DNA from: Alphaproteobacteria bacterium | GTDB lineage: Bacteria > Pseudomonadota > Alphaproteobacteria > Rhodobacterales > Rhodobacteraceae | Assembly: GCA_003331935.1 (NCBI GenBank) | Contig: QOQE01000005.1 | Span: 18,918-82,917, forward strand | Direction of reading: 5' to 3' | Length of the DNA stretch: 64,000 bases | In this document: positions 44,864-53,860 of the stretch, in pieces | Numbering within the stretch: position 1 is the first letter of the stretch | How the letters are laid out: every line of letters starts with the position of its first letter | Notes under the pieces: generated by a model | Databases searched by the model: none | What the model was told of the DNA's origin: nothing | Seen by the model: only the letters and a program-made list of their open reading frames with translations | Position numbers and translations under genes: made by a program

Positions 44864-47182
44864 ATGATAGAGACTTGGTCAAATCAAGTTATTAAAAATA
44901 GAGTTTTTATACTTATATTTACAGTTTTACTGGTAATAGCATCTATTTTTTCTGTTTCTAAAAACCCAATAGGTGTCAATAACTCAAATGAAATGTGGTT
45001 CCTTGAAGGAGACCCAACACTTCTAGCTCATGATAAGATGAGAGATCTATTTGGAAGTACTGAGTCTCTTGTAGTCGGTATCGAGGCGAGACCAAAAGAT
45101 AAAGATCTTTTTACACTTGAAACTATTAAAATGATTGAAGAAATTCATGCAATGCTAGAAGAGCATGCGGTGGTTGAAAAGGTTGACAGTCTAGCTCGAT
45201 ATCAGAGAACTTATAATCGAGATGGGATTGTCGCTACTGACTATATTTTCGAAGACATAGAGATTTTAGAAGATAATTTAGATCAATTAGACGCAGCTAG
45301 GATAGCCATGCAGGATGAAAACCTAGCTCTCGACACCCTTGTAAGCAAAGACTTTAGGCATACAAGAATAATTGCGAGAACTGAATATGTTGTAAACGGA
45401 CTTGATCACAAACTTAAAGTCGTAACGGATTTACGTAACTTCATAAATGAAATGGGTTATTTGGAAAGAGGATATGATATAAAGTTTGGAGGACAACCAG
45501 TTCTAAATGAACGTTTCACCGTAATCAGTAACTCTGATGCCGCTTGGTTAAATCCTACTGTTGCTGCCATAATGATGATAGTTTTAGGCCTTGTTTTTAG
45601 ATCTTTGACCGGTATTCTGGCACCCTGGATCGTAATTATTACAGCAGTCACAATAATGACCGGATTGCAAGCGTATCTTGGTTATAATATAACTCCAGTA
45701 AATCAAGCTTTAATTCCTATTACAATGTTGTTAGGTATGGCTTGCACGGTTCACGTAATGTCCGAGTTTTACAGCTTGAGAACTCTTTCCAAGCTCACAG
45801 CTTCAGACGCATCAAAAGAATTAATTAAAAACCTTTTTAAACCAATATTTTTTACGCAATTTACCACGTCAATTGGATTTGCCGCGCTTTATGTAACAAA
45901 ATTATCCCCTGTGCGTGAGTTTTCCTTGCTAGCAACAATACTACCAATGATTATTTTTATTTTGTCAATGACCGCTTTGCCTGCTGCTTTGTCGTTTTTA
46001 AGCAGGCTTTCTTCAGCTACAAAGAAAGCTTACGACAACGACTGGCTTACAAGTGTAACCTCTAGCCTTCCAAATTTTTCTTACAAAAATAGATTTAGTA
46101 TTTTAGCTGTGGGGTTACTGTTTATCTCCGTGAGCTTTTTCAGTGCAACCTACATTAAGGTTGATACAAATATTTTTAAATTTTTTAAGAGTGATCTCAA
46201 AATATCGGAAGACTTGAGGTATTTTGATAAAGAGTTCAAAGGATCATCAAATATTGATATGATGCTAGACTCTGAATCAGAAGAGGGGATTAAAGAGCCT
46301 GGATTTCTTGTAAAGCTTGACGCTCTTGAGGCTTTTCTAGAAAAACAAGATAAGTCAGGGAAGATAGTTGGTTATCTTGACCAACTTAAGCAAATAAGGA
46401 AGGCATTTTCAGACAATAAACAAGAGTTTTACAAAATACCGGATAGTAAATCTATGACTAGCCAACTATTGTTATTGTTCGAAAATTCAGGTCCTGATGA
46501 TGACCTGTCAGATATAAAGGATTTTGATGAGCAGTTTACAAGAATAACTTTACCAACAATTAATATGGATGCTAGCGAATATAATCAGTTTCTGGATGAC
46601 ATGATGCAAACAATAAATAAAGATTTTCCAGACTTAAATGTTACGCCGACGGGTCCAATGGTAATGTTTCAAGCTCAAAATGAGTACACCGATAAAGGTA
46701 TTAGCCAATCATTCATGCTTTCATTAACCTTTATAAGTGTTGTTCTCTTTATTATCTTTTGGTCTATTAAACATGGTGCTATTGCAGTGTTTCCAGCAGT
46801 CGTTCCGATTGTTTTTGCTGGTGGGTGTTTTGCAATGTTGGGTAAAGATTTGAATTTAGGATCATTAATAGTAGGAGCCATGACAATGGGTATCGCAATA
46901 GACGACTGCATTCATGTTGTAAGTAGATATAAACTGGCGAGATCTCAAGGAAGTTCAGTAGAACACTCAATAAAGAGAGCTATGACAGAATCGGGAAGGG
47001 CGATTATAACCACTTCATTGGCGCTTGTTGTTGGGTTTAGTACTTTTTTGTTTGCTCGCTTAGTGCCTATGATTGATATTGGATGGCTCACAACTGTGAT
47101 TTTTACGTTGGCATTGTTAGGGTGCCTATTGTTTATACCTGCACTACTCTTTATATTTGAAAAAGAAGAAAAACTAACCTAA
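44864..47182 (+). CDS. RND/MMPL superfamily exporter
   Basis: The 772-residue membrane protein has two six-helix halves, each with one N-terminal helix, a large periplasmic loop and five further helices. Key features are GMACTVHVMSEFYSLR in the first half and GAMTMGIAIDDCIHVVSRYK in the second, the helix-4 proton-relay region of MMPL-type RND proteins. Relatives move lipids, hopanoids or hydrophobic molecules. It heads a three-gene operon with a LolA-like protein and an outer-membrane barrel. Confidence 0.9.
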   Translation: MIETWSNQVIKNRVFILIFTVLLVIASIFSVSKNPIGVNNSNEMWFLEGDPTLLAHDKMRDLFGSTESLVVGIEARPKDKDLFTLETIKMIEEIHAMLEEHAVVEKVDSLARYQRTYNRDGIVATDYIFEDIEILEDNLDQLDAARIAMQDENLALDTLVSKDFRHTRIIARTEYVVNGLDHKLKVVTDLRNFINEMGYLERGYDIKFGGQPVLNERFTVISNSDAAWLNPTVAAIMMIVLGLVFRSLTGILAPWIVIITAVTIMTGLQAYLGYNITPVNQALIPITMLLGMACTVHVMSEFYSLRTLSKLTASDASKELIKNLFKPIFFTQFTTSIGFAALYVTKLSPVREFSLLATILPMIIFILSMTALPAALSFLSRLSSATKKAYDNDWLTSVTSSLPNFSYKNRFSILAVGLLFISVSFFSATYIKVDTNIFKFFKSDLKISEDLRYFDKEFKGSSNIDMMLDSESEEGIKEPGFLVKLDALEAFLEKQDKSGKIVGYLDQLKQIRKAFSDNKQEFYKIPDSKSMTSQLLLLFENSGPDDDLSDIKDFDEQFTRITLPTINMDASEYNQFLDDMMQTINKDFPDLNVTPTGPMVMFQAQNEYTDKGISQSFMLSLTFISVVLFIIFWSIKHGAIAVFPAVVPIVFAGGCFAMLGKDLNLGSLIVGAMTMGIAIDDCIHVVSRYKLARSQGSSVEHSIKRAMTESGRAIITTSLALVVGFSTFLFARLVPMIDIGWLTTVIFTLALLGCLLFIPALLFIFEKEEKLT

Positions 47183-47202
47183 GCTTTGAGGCTATTAAAT
47201 AG

Positions 47203-48009
47203 ATGAACTTTAAAACGATATTTCTAAAATACTTCCTGTTTTTCCTTATTTTACTTTTCCCAAATGTATCTGTGCCCATGACTGCTTACGAGATCATGAA
47301 AAAAGTTGATCAAAGGTATACAGGAGAAACTATAGAGCAGAAATCTACTCTTGTTTTGATTGATAAGAAAAATAGAAAAAGAGAGAGAAAACTAAAGGGT
47401 TTTACGAAAGAAGTTTCAGACGGAACAAAAAGCATCTCTTTTTTCTTGAGTCCATCCGATGTAAAGAATACCTCCTATTTATCATATGACTGGGATGATC
47501 CGTCAAAGGATAATGATTCCTGGTTGTATCTTCCAAGTCTCCAAAAAACTAATAGGATTTCTGGTGGGGATCGGTCCAATTCTTTTATGGGTAGTGATTT
47601 TACATATGCTGATTTAGATGGAGTGGAAATTGAAGACTATACTTACAAAATTGTAAAAGATAGTGATGTAGTTGATGGTGCAGAGTGTTGGGTAATTGAG
47701 GCTACACCAAAATCAAAAGATGTAATAAAAGAGACAGGTTACTTAAAAACACTTACTTGGATTAGAAAAGATATATTCCTTGGTGTCAAAGGCAGAATAC
47801 TTGTGAAAAAGGGAAAAAAAGTTAAGCTCTGGTCAGCAAAGGATATTAAAAAAATTGATGGGGTCTGGGTTGCAAAGACACAACAGATGACTACCACAAA
47901 AAAGAAAAAGCGTGAGCATTCAAGTATTTTCATTATTGATACAATAGCGTTTAATAAAAAATTAGATGATAGCTTGTTTGAATCCGAGGCCATGCAGCGA
48001 GGCTATTAA
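47203..48009 (+). CDS. LolA-like outer-membrane lipoprotein-sorting family protein
   Basis: The 268-residue secreted protein has a signal peptide (hydrophobic residues 8-22). The mature part resembles the LolA-like family found next to RND genes, with TAYEIMKKVDQRYTGETIEQKSTLVLI at the start and WLYLPSLQKTNRISGGDRSNSFMGSDFTYADL as the best conserved block. These proteins are thought to shuttle lipid or other hydrophobic cargo across the periplasm. It lies 20 bp after the exporter and 5 bp before the barrel gene. Confidence 0.87.
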   Translation: MNFKTIFLKYFLFFLILLFPNVSVPMTAYEIMKKVDQRYTGETIEQKSTLVLIDKKNRKRERKLKGFTKEVSDGTKSISFFLSPSDVKNTSYLSYDWDDPSKDNDSWLYLPSLQKTNRISGGDRSNSFMGSDFTYADLDGVEIEDYTYKIVKDSDVVDGAECWVIEATPKSKDVIKETGYLKTLTWIRKDIFLGVKGRILVKKGKKVKLWSAKDIKKIDGVWVAKTQQMTTTKKKKREHSSIFIIDTIAFNKKLDDSLFESEAMQRGY

Positions 48010-48014
48010 TAAAC

Positions 48015-49424
48015 GTGTTTAAGCTCGTTAATTTACTTGTTTTTATTCTATTACTTTACTCGACAGTACATGCACAATCAGATAACGATTTCTTATCCGA
48101 TTTCGGCGGAGATGATTTCGAGGAAATAGAAAATGAGCTTGATCTTGTTACAACGAATGTTGTTAAAGAAAATGCTGCTGACAATTCAATAAAAAAAAAA
48201 CCAACTAGTGAAATTTTTGATTGGAACGCTTATTTTTCTCAAAAGTTATATTATGGCTTAGAATCTCCATCGGTTCCTTTTTTCAGGAGAGACCCAGGGA
48301 TAGAGGCAATATATAGCAATCTCAACTTAGGGTTAAATACAAAATTTGCTGAAGGAACTAACTTCAAGCTCTCTGGTGAAGTCACTTGGGACTGGGGATA
48401 TTTTGAAAGCTCTAAATACGCCTACGGGCCTAGCTCTGCTGATTTTATGTTAAAAGATCTATATATTGACTTTTATCCAATCGATGAAGTTTGGTTGCGA
48501 TTTGGAAATCAAATCATTGCTAGAGGGGAGTCAAATTTACTAATTTCAAGCGATATCGCTAATCCAAGAGATCTATCTACGATTGGGTTGCAGGATCTCG
48601 ATGATATAAGATTAAATATTCCCTCAATATTAGCTGGATACAATATTGGTTCCTTAAAACAAGAGGTTATTATCTTTTTGGATGAAAAAAGAAATAAATT
48701 TGCAAGGTCTGGAACGGCGTTTGACCCTGCAGCTGCTTTTTTAGGTGCGTCTATTGTTACAAATGTTTCTCCTGCGCAGCATAATATAAGTTACGCCTTA
48801 AGAAATAAAATGCTCTTATCGGGCCTTGAATTGGATCTATCTTTGGGAGAATATAATAATAAGCAGTTATCAACATTGAGTTCCTCTGTATCAGGAAATG
48901 TAACTACGCTTTTCACGCAACAGGATAGAATACTATTCGTGGGTTTAAATGGTAATATTGTAATTTCAGATTTTGTTCTCAAATTTGATACATCCCATAA
49001 AAAAGGGAAAAGATTTCCTGGCTCCAATCCATTAAGTGGTCCTTGGTCTAAACATGAGGTATCTGAGTTTTCGTTAGGTGCTGATTACTCTGGATTTAAC
49101 GATTTGAGCATAAATATCGAATTAGCTAATGCTTATATTCATAAGCATAATATACAATTAGCAAATGAACAAAATGAGTATGGATATAGTGTAAGGTTTG
49201 ATTGGCGACTGTATAATGACTTACTAGACCTCTCTTTACAGCATGCGAATATTTTAGGAGACAATGGAAGCTTTTCCGCATTTTCGGTAGCATATGAGTA
49301 TAGTGATAGGATCAATATTGGTGGCAAAATCATTTCATTTGATAGCGATACCAATACCCAGCAGTTATTTCCATACAGGCATCAAGATTTAATACAACTA
49401 ACACTCGACTACTATATTAATTAA
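48015..49424 (+). CDS. Outer-membrane beta-barrel protein (DUF1302-like)
   Basis: The 469-residue protein begins with a signal peptide (cleavage near VHA-QSD), has an acidic linker rich in D and E, then alternating hydrophobic stretches with aromatic residues ending in LTLDYYIN, as in outer-membrane barrels. FGNQIIARGESNLLISSDIANPRD resembles the DUF1302 group found with RND and LolA-like genes. It is probably the outer-membrane station of the trio. The start is GTG at 48015. The tail overlaps the convergent SLC13 gene by 8 nt. Confidence 0.75.
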   Translation: MFKLVNLLVFILLLYSTVHAQSDNDFLSDFGGDDFEEIENELDLVTTNVVKENAADNSIKKKPTSEIFDWNAYFSQKLYYGLESPSVPFFRRDPGIEAIYSNLNLGLNTKFAEGTNFKLSGEVTWDWGYFESSKYAYGPSSADFMLKDLYIDFYPIDEVWLRFGNQIIARGESNLLISSDIANPRDLSTIGLQDLDDIRLNIPSILAGYNIGSLKQEVIIFLDEKRNKFARSGTAFDPAAAFLGASIVTNVSPAQHNISYALRNKMLLSGLELDLSLGEYNNKQLSTLSSSVSGNVTTLFTQQDRILFVGLNGNIVISDFVLKFDTSHKKGKRFPGSNPLSGPWSKHEVSEFSLGADYSGFNDLSINIELANAYIHKHNIQLANEQNEYGYSVRFDWRLYNDLLDLSLQHANILGDNGSFSAFSVAYEYSDRINIGGKIISFDSDTNTQQLFPYRHQDLIQLTLDYYIN

Positions 49425-51195
49425 TAGGCCAAAATAATAATAGAAGCGGAATGCTTGTTGAAATTATTAGTACCTCTAGTAAGATGCCCATTCTCCAATA
49501 GTCTCCAAATCTGTAACCTCCTGGGCCTAATATAATCGTATTATTTTTATGGCCAATAGGGGTTAAGAAAGCACAGGATGCTGATATTGCGACTGCCATA
49601 AGAAAAGTATCTACATTTAAATTTAATGTTTGTGCTAGTTGGATACTTATAGGTGCAATTACTAATGTTGTAGCCGTATTATTTAAGATATCAGATAGGG
49701 TCATAGTAACTATCATAAGTATTGCGATTATTAACCACGGCTCCATAGTCAATGCATACTTGGTCAAAACCTGCACAATGAGTTCGGTTGTACCATTACT
49801 CTCAAGAGCGGCTCCCAGGGGTATAACAGATGCTAAAAGAATAATAACAGGCCATTCTACACTGGAGTAGACTTCCCTCGCAGGTACAATTTTTGTTAGG
49901 CTATATAGTATTATTACTAAACCTAAAACAATTGGTAATTTAAGAAGGCCTAAGCTCGCAACTACGAGACCAACAAAGAATATACCAAGCGCTATCGTCA
50001 TTTTTCTTGTATCGGTTATATTTAAACCTCTTTCTGCAAGGGGAAGGCATCCTATCCAATTTATGACCTCATTATAATTGTCTTTTGGTACAAGAATTAA
50101 AAGCATATCTCCTTCTCTAATTATTGTCCTTCGGATTTGCTTTCTAATGGGGCGGCCCTTTCTGGATATTCCGAGTAATACTGTAGCTTTCCGCCAAGCC
50201 AAACCAACCTTTAATGCAGACGTGTTTAATAAACGAGAAGAATCTGTTACCACAACTTCTATTGGAAAGTATTCGTCAGACTCGGCTAAAATCCTATCTT
50301 TTTTAAAGGGGAACTCAAGCTTTTGAATTGAACGAAGTTCGTCTAGGGATTCTGGTGTGGCATCAATAATAAGCTGATCATTTTCTTTTAATTTTAAATT
50401 TCGGCTACCTTTGTCTATCCGGATCCCATCTCTTATTACTCCTAGTACCGCAGCATCACATTTTTCAGCTTCTTCATATATTTCATGAAGATCTTTTCCT
50501 AAGATAAGAGAGCCTTTTGATACCACCAAATTTGAAACATATGATGCTACCTCAATTAACTCCTTACCAGCGTCATCATTTTCTGAATTTCTCGGGATTA
50601 AGCGCCAACCAATTAACGCGACGAACATAAGTCCAATAATGGCCGTTATTCCTCCTACTGGAAAAAAGTCAAACATCTTAAATGGTACGCCAGTATGCTC
50701 GTAACGAATGCTAGATATTATGATGTTTGGAGGTGTTCCAATTAGCGTAGCCATGCCGCCTAAAATTGTTGCAAAGGATAACGGCATAAGCGTCTTTCTT
50801 GGTGTCCAATTAGACGCTCTGGCTTTATTTATATCTATGGGCATCAGGAGGGCAAGTGCTGCAACATTATTCATGAAGGCTGACAAAATGGCGCCAATAA
50901 AACCTATGATTGATATATGTCCCCAAAGACTTTTGCCAAAAGTAGAAATTTTTTGCCCAATAAAAAAAATTGCGCCTGAGTTGATTAAGCCTTTTGATAC
51001 AATTAAGACTAATGCAACTATGATAGTCGCAGGGTGAGCAAATCCGTCAAATGCATTTTTATACGGAACCACTCCAATAGCTACAGAGCTTATAAGGACT
51101 GAAAAAGCAACCAAATCATATCGAAATTTTCCCCACAGTAATAAAGAAAAAAGTAAAAAAAAGATCCCTACTAATAAAATCTGTTCAAAGACCAT
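49417..51195 (-). CDS. SLC13/DASS-type permease with TrkA-C domains
   Basis: The 592-residue transporter has a split membrane domain with GPGG near the end and NNVAALALLMPIDINKA, ATILGGMATLIGTPPNIIIS and NNTATTLVIAPIS as the two substrate/sodium-binding signatures (SNT-like). Between the halves lie two TrkA_C (RCK_C) modules at about residues 205-375. Such proteins carry anions such as sulfate or dicarboxylates. The substrate cannot be assigned. Confidence 0.9.
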   Translation of the reverse strand: MVFEQILLVGIFFLLFSLLLWGKFRYDLVAFSVLISSVAIGVVPYKNAFDGFAHPATIIVALVLIVSKGLINSGAIFFIGQKISTFGKSLWGHISIIGFIGAILSAFMNNVAALALLMPIDINKARASNWTPRKTLMPLSFATILGGMATLIGTPPNIIISSIRYEHTGVPFKMFDFFPVGGITAIIGLMFVALIGWRLIPRNSENDDAGKELIEVASYVSNLVVSKGSLILGKDLHEIYEEAEKCDAAVLGVIRDGIRIDKGSRNLKLKENDQLIIDATPESLDELRSIQKLEFPFKKDRILAESDEYFPIEVVVTDSSRLLNTSALKVGLAWRKATVLLGISRKGRPIRKQIRRTIIREGDMLLILVPKDNYNEVINWIGCLPLAERGLNITDTRKMTIALGIFFVGLVVASLGLLKLPIVLGLVIILYSLTKIVPAREVYSSVEWPVIILLASVIPLGAALESNGTTELIVQVLTKYALTMEPWLIIAILMIVTMTLSDILNNTATTLVIAPISIQLAQTLNLNVDTFLMAVAISASCAFLTPIGHKNNTIILGPGGYRFGDYWRMGILLEVLIISTSIPLLLLFWPIN

Positions 51196-51204
51196 TTAGA
51201 AACC

Positions 51205-51966
51205 CTATTTCAATTTTCTTGAAAATAGATCAAGTATTCTAAACCAGTGCGTTTCAGCGTGTACTCTGCTGTAGAGTTGACCTCTGTTCGGAAATGCAAA
51301 ACCATGGTGAGTTTCGGGAAAAACCTCGATCTTATAATCGACTGAAGTTGTAGACAGATGTTTTTCTAGTGCATCAATCATTTCTAAAGGTGCATAGCTA
51401 TCTGTTTCTGCACAACCAAAGTATAGTTCTCCTTTAACGTTCTTAGAAAAGAGATGAGGAGAGTCTTGCTTCTCTGTGATTAGTTTTACGCCATGAATTG
51501 ATGCCGCAGCCGTAACTTTTTCCGGCAACTTACCCGCTGCATAGAAGGCAAAAGGTCCACTCATGCAATACCCAACTAATCCAATAGAACTGCTTTTAGC
51601 GCTGCTTTGACCATCACAGTATTCTACCATGCAATTTATATCTCCCAAAATGAGTTCATTAGAAAGTTTATCCATATTTTCAAACATTAATTCTCTTGAA
51701 GCCTCAGGAGATAACCCCTCAATAAAATTGAGATTTGGTTTATTCCATTTAAAGGGCTTCGCTGATCTATGATAAAGGTTGGGACAAAGTACATAGTAAC
51801 CACAAGAAGCTATTCTTGATGCCATGTCATGAAGCTCCTGTCTAATTCCAGGGGCATCCATCAAAAGAAATACAACAGGATAAACATCCTCATCACTTGG
51901 GTATACTACAAATGTAGACATCTTTGTCTTTCCTGAAATATCTATATCCACTATTTTTTCTATCAT
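51205..51966 (-). CDS. Dienelactone hydrolase family protein
   Basis: The 253-residue alpha/beta-hydrolase has the nucleophile elbow LVGYCMSGPFAFY (Cys134), an acid in CAETDSYAP and a catalytic His in PETHHGFAFP, matching dienelactone hydrolase. Members open lactones from chlorocatechol and related pathways, but many have other ester substrates. The start is fixed by a near-perfect ribosome site AGGAGGAGAG eight bases before the ATG at 51966; the frame is open further to 51999. Confidence 0.9.
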   Translation of the reverse strand: MIEKIVDIDISGKTKMSTFVVYPSDEDVYPVVFLLMDAPGIRQELHDMASRIASCGYYVLCPNLYHRSAKPFKWNKPNLNFIEGLSPEASRELMFENMDKLSNELILGDINCMVEYCDGQSSAKSSSIGLVGYCMSGPFAFYAAGKLPEKVTAAASIHGVKLITEKQDSPHLFSKNVKGELYFGCAETDSYAPLEMIDALEKHLSTTSVDYKIEVFPETHHGFAFPNRGQLYSRVHAETHWFRILDLFSRKLK

Positions 51967-51970
51967 AAAG

Positions 51971-51980
51971 CTCTCCTCCT
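51971..51980 (-). promoter_or_regulatory. Ribosome-binding site that sets the dienelactone hydrolase start
   Basis: AGGAGGAGAG on the minus strand, with four bases between its last G and the ATG at 51966. It supports this start over the ORF opening at 51999. Confidence 0.8.
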
Positions 51981-51986
51981 CATTGA

Positions 51987-52859
51987 TTAAAACACGCAAT
52001 AGACCTTGCGTATTACTCCCTGTTTTCGTAAAAAATCTCCATTTTGAGCGTAATTTTTTTTTGTTGTCACTAACTCAGATTGAGAAATCCTAGAAACCTG
52101 TTTTTCAATCATATTTGTTGCATCTAGTAATTCAATTAATGATCTATTCTCTACTAGGATAGCGAGTGCCCTTCTAGCATTTTCGGCAACAAGTACTCCA
52201 CTCAAGCCATTATCAGTTGAAAAAGCTGGTCCACCACTCAGACCACCAATTGAATTTAAACTAAAAGGTGATCTGTCTGATATGCTATAAACAAGGCCTT
52301 TTTCAAAAACACCATATGACTTATTTTCTAATCCCACATGTCCAAGATAATTTAATACTAGATCTCCAGGGTTCCCGGCTGGGTACCCTGATGAAAATAT
52401 TTTATTTTTATATTTCTTAATCTCAAAAAAGGGAAGGGTGCTTACTTCTTGATTTTTAAAGATAGCCAAATCTGAATTGGGATGAATGAATATATCTTTT
52501 ATAAAAGTTTGTTTTTTATCAAAAGACATGAAAACTTTGGGACATTGATTAATTACATGCCTAGCAGTTACCCATGTATTTTGACCAATATAAAAAGCAG
52601 TACCAGTTCCACCTTGACGTCGAATTTTACCTTCTGATTGAATAGTAAATTTTGGCAGAGACCGCAGATTTCTCTTATTGTTTCCAGGTGAGCTCATACT
52701 ATCAGAATATTCAATCATCTTTATTGATGTGCTGTTTTCACCTTTGAAGGCTAACTTTTTTTGTTTAGAGGAATTATCTTTTTCAAAAGTGGATGCAAAT
52801 GACCAAAATATCGCTATTATTGCGATAAAAAAATAAAACCCATTACTGATAAATCTCAT
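51987..52859 (-). CDS. Trypsin-like (S1/V8-type) serine protease, exported
   Basis: The 290-residue protein has an N-terminal hydrophobic segment (residues 8-23) that acts as signal peptide or anchor. The protease domain shows a complete triad: His101 in TARHVI, Asp130 in NSDLAIF and Ser208 in GGLSGGPAF. No PDZ domain follows, unlike DegP. It should act in the periplasm. It lies between the DUF350 gene and the dienelactone hydrolase gene on the minus strand. Confidence 0.85.
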   Translation of the reverse strand: MRFISNGFYFFIAIIAIFWSFASTFEKDNSSKQKKLAFKGENSTSIKMIEYSDSMSSPGNNKRNLRSLPKFTIQSEGKIRRQGGTGTAFYIGQNTWVTARHVINQCPKVFMSFDKKQTFIKDIFIHPNSDLAIFKNQEVSTLPFFEIKKYKNKIFSSGYPAGNPGDLVLNYLGHVGLENKSYGVFEKGLVYSISDRSPFSLNSIGGLSGGPAFSTDNGLSGVLVAENARRALAILVENRSLIELLDATNMIEKQVSRISQSELVTTKKNYAQNGDFLRKQGVIRKVYCVF

Positions 52860-52864
52860 GTTTA

Positions 52865-53284
52865 TCAGGATATGGCGGCACTATTTAGTAGCGCAACAGA
52901 TATTTTAATAGAAAACAAAAGGATAGAGGAAGACAGTTCACCGTTTTCAATTCGTTTAGGAAGGTCATTAATTAATATATCCACTGCTTTGAAACAAAAA
53001 AGTTGAATAACTATTGCAACTAGCCCCCAGACAATAATTTCATAAATAGAACCACTTGCTGACAAAGAGCTGGCAAGTGGCAAAGCCAGCCCAATTAATG
53101 CTCCAGAGAAACTAATAGCGGCGGCGGTGTTTTTTTTTCTTATTAGTGCGATTTCCTTCATCGGCGTAATGAAAAGATAGATAATCACACCGATTAAAAA
53201 CACAATTACGGACGTCACAAAATGGCTTATTAGAAAAGGGAGGCCGTTTACTAATCCACCAAAAATAAGAGCAAAATCACCCAT
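52865..53284 (-). CDS. DUF350 family membrane protein
   Basis: The 139-residue protein has four predicted membrane helices. The segment KNTAAAISFSGALIGLALPLASSL is characteristic of DUF350 (UPF0719, YjfL-like) proteins, whose function is unknown. It is 5 bp upstream of the serine protease gene, which suggests cotranscription and a membrane role shared with that protease. Confidence 0.85.
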   Translation of the reverse strand: MGDFALIFGGLVNGLPFLISHFVTSVIVFLIGVIIYLFITPMKEIALIRKKNTAAAISFSGALIGLALPLASSLSASGSIYEIIVWGLVAIVIQLFCFKAVDILINDLPKRIENGELSSSILLFSIKISVALLNSAAIS

Positions 53285-53336
53285 GTTTTTTCCTATATAA
53301 TCATTGTTTTATCATGATAACAAAAAAAATTAAATT

Positions 53337-53840
53337 TCATACTAGATCAACTGATGTTATCATTTTTTCTTGATCCTTGGTCTCTATGGAGCCAGGACGA
53401 TGCTTGCGTATATAGGAAATAGGACTTTCAGATATACCCAGTCTTTTACATATTAGAGCCGCAATCAGTCCAGACCTACCTAATCCTGCATTACAATGAA
53501 GGAGAACTTTTTTATTTTTGAGGATTTCCGTACACAACTCATCCAGAAGTCGATTTAGCTCGACTTTATTTTTGGGCACAGACTTATCTTCAATAGGAAA
53601 ATAATAATGGGTAAACTGGTGTTTCTTTATAAGGTCAAAAAGAGTTGAAATTTGTAGTGCTTCCAACTCTTCTTTTTTTAAAAGTGACACAACAATGTCT
53701 ATTTTCTTTTTTTTTAACTCAAGTAAGTCGATCTTTGCTTGAAAAAGCCTATCTCTTATTCCTGTCTTTCCAGGATAATGCGATATCCATAATTGACCGT
53801 CTGTGATCTGTTTTAAGGGGATATTGCTTAGAAAAATCAC
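53337..53840 (-). CDS. Dual-specificity/tyrosine-type protein phosphatase
   Basis: The 167-residue protein has the cysteine phosphatase signature LLHCNAGLGRSGL, with Cys116 and Arg122 in CX5R, and a likely general acid Asp85 in FPIEDKSVP. The fold is of the DSP/Cdc14-like group. It could dephosphorylate protein Tyr/Ser or a lipid or nucleotide. The start is GTG at 53840. It follows the aldehyde dehydrogenase gene by 20 bp. Confidence 0.86.
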   Translation of the reverse strand: MIFLSNIPLKQITDGQLWISHYPGKTGIRDRLFQAKIDLLELKKKKIDIVVSLLKKEELEALQISTLFDLIKKHQFTHYYFPIEDKSVPKNKVELNRLLDELCTEILKNKKVLLHCNAGLGRSGLIAALICKRLGISESPISYIRKHRPGSIETKDQEKMITSVDLV

Positions 53841-53860
53841 TTTATTCTGGTAAAATTTAG

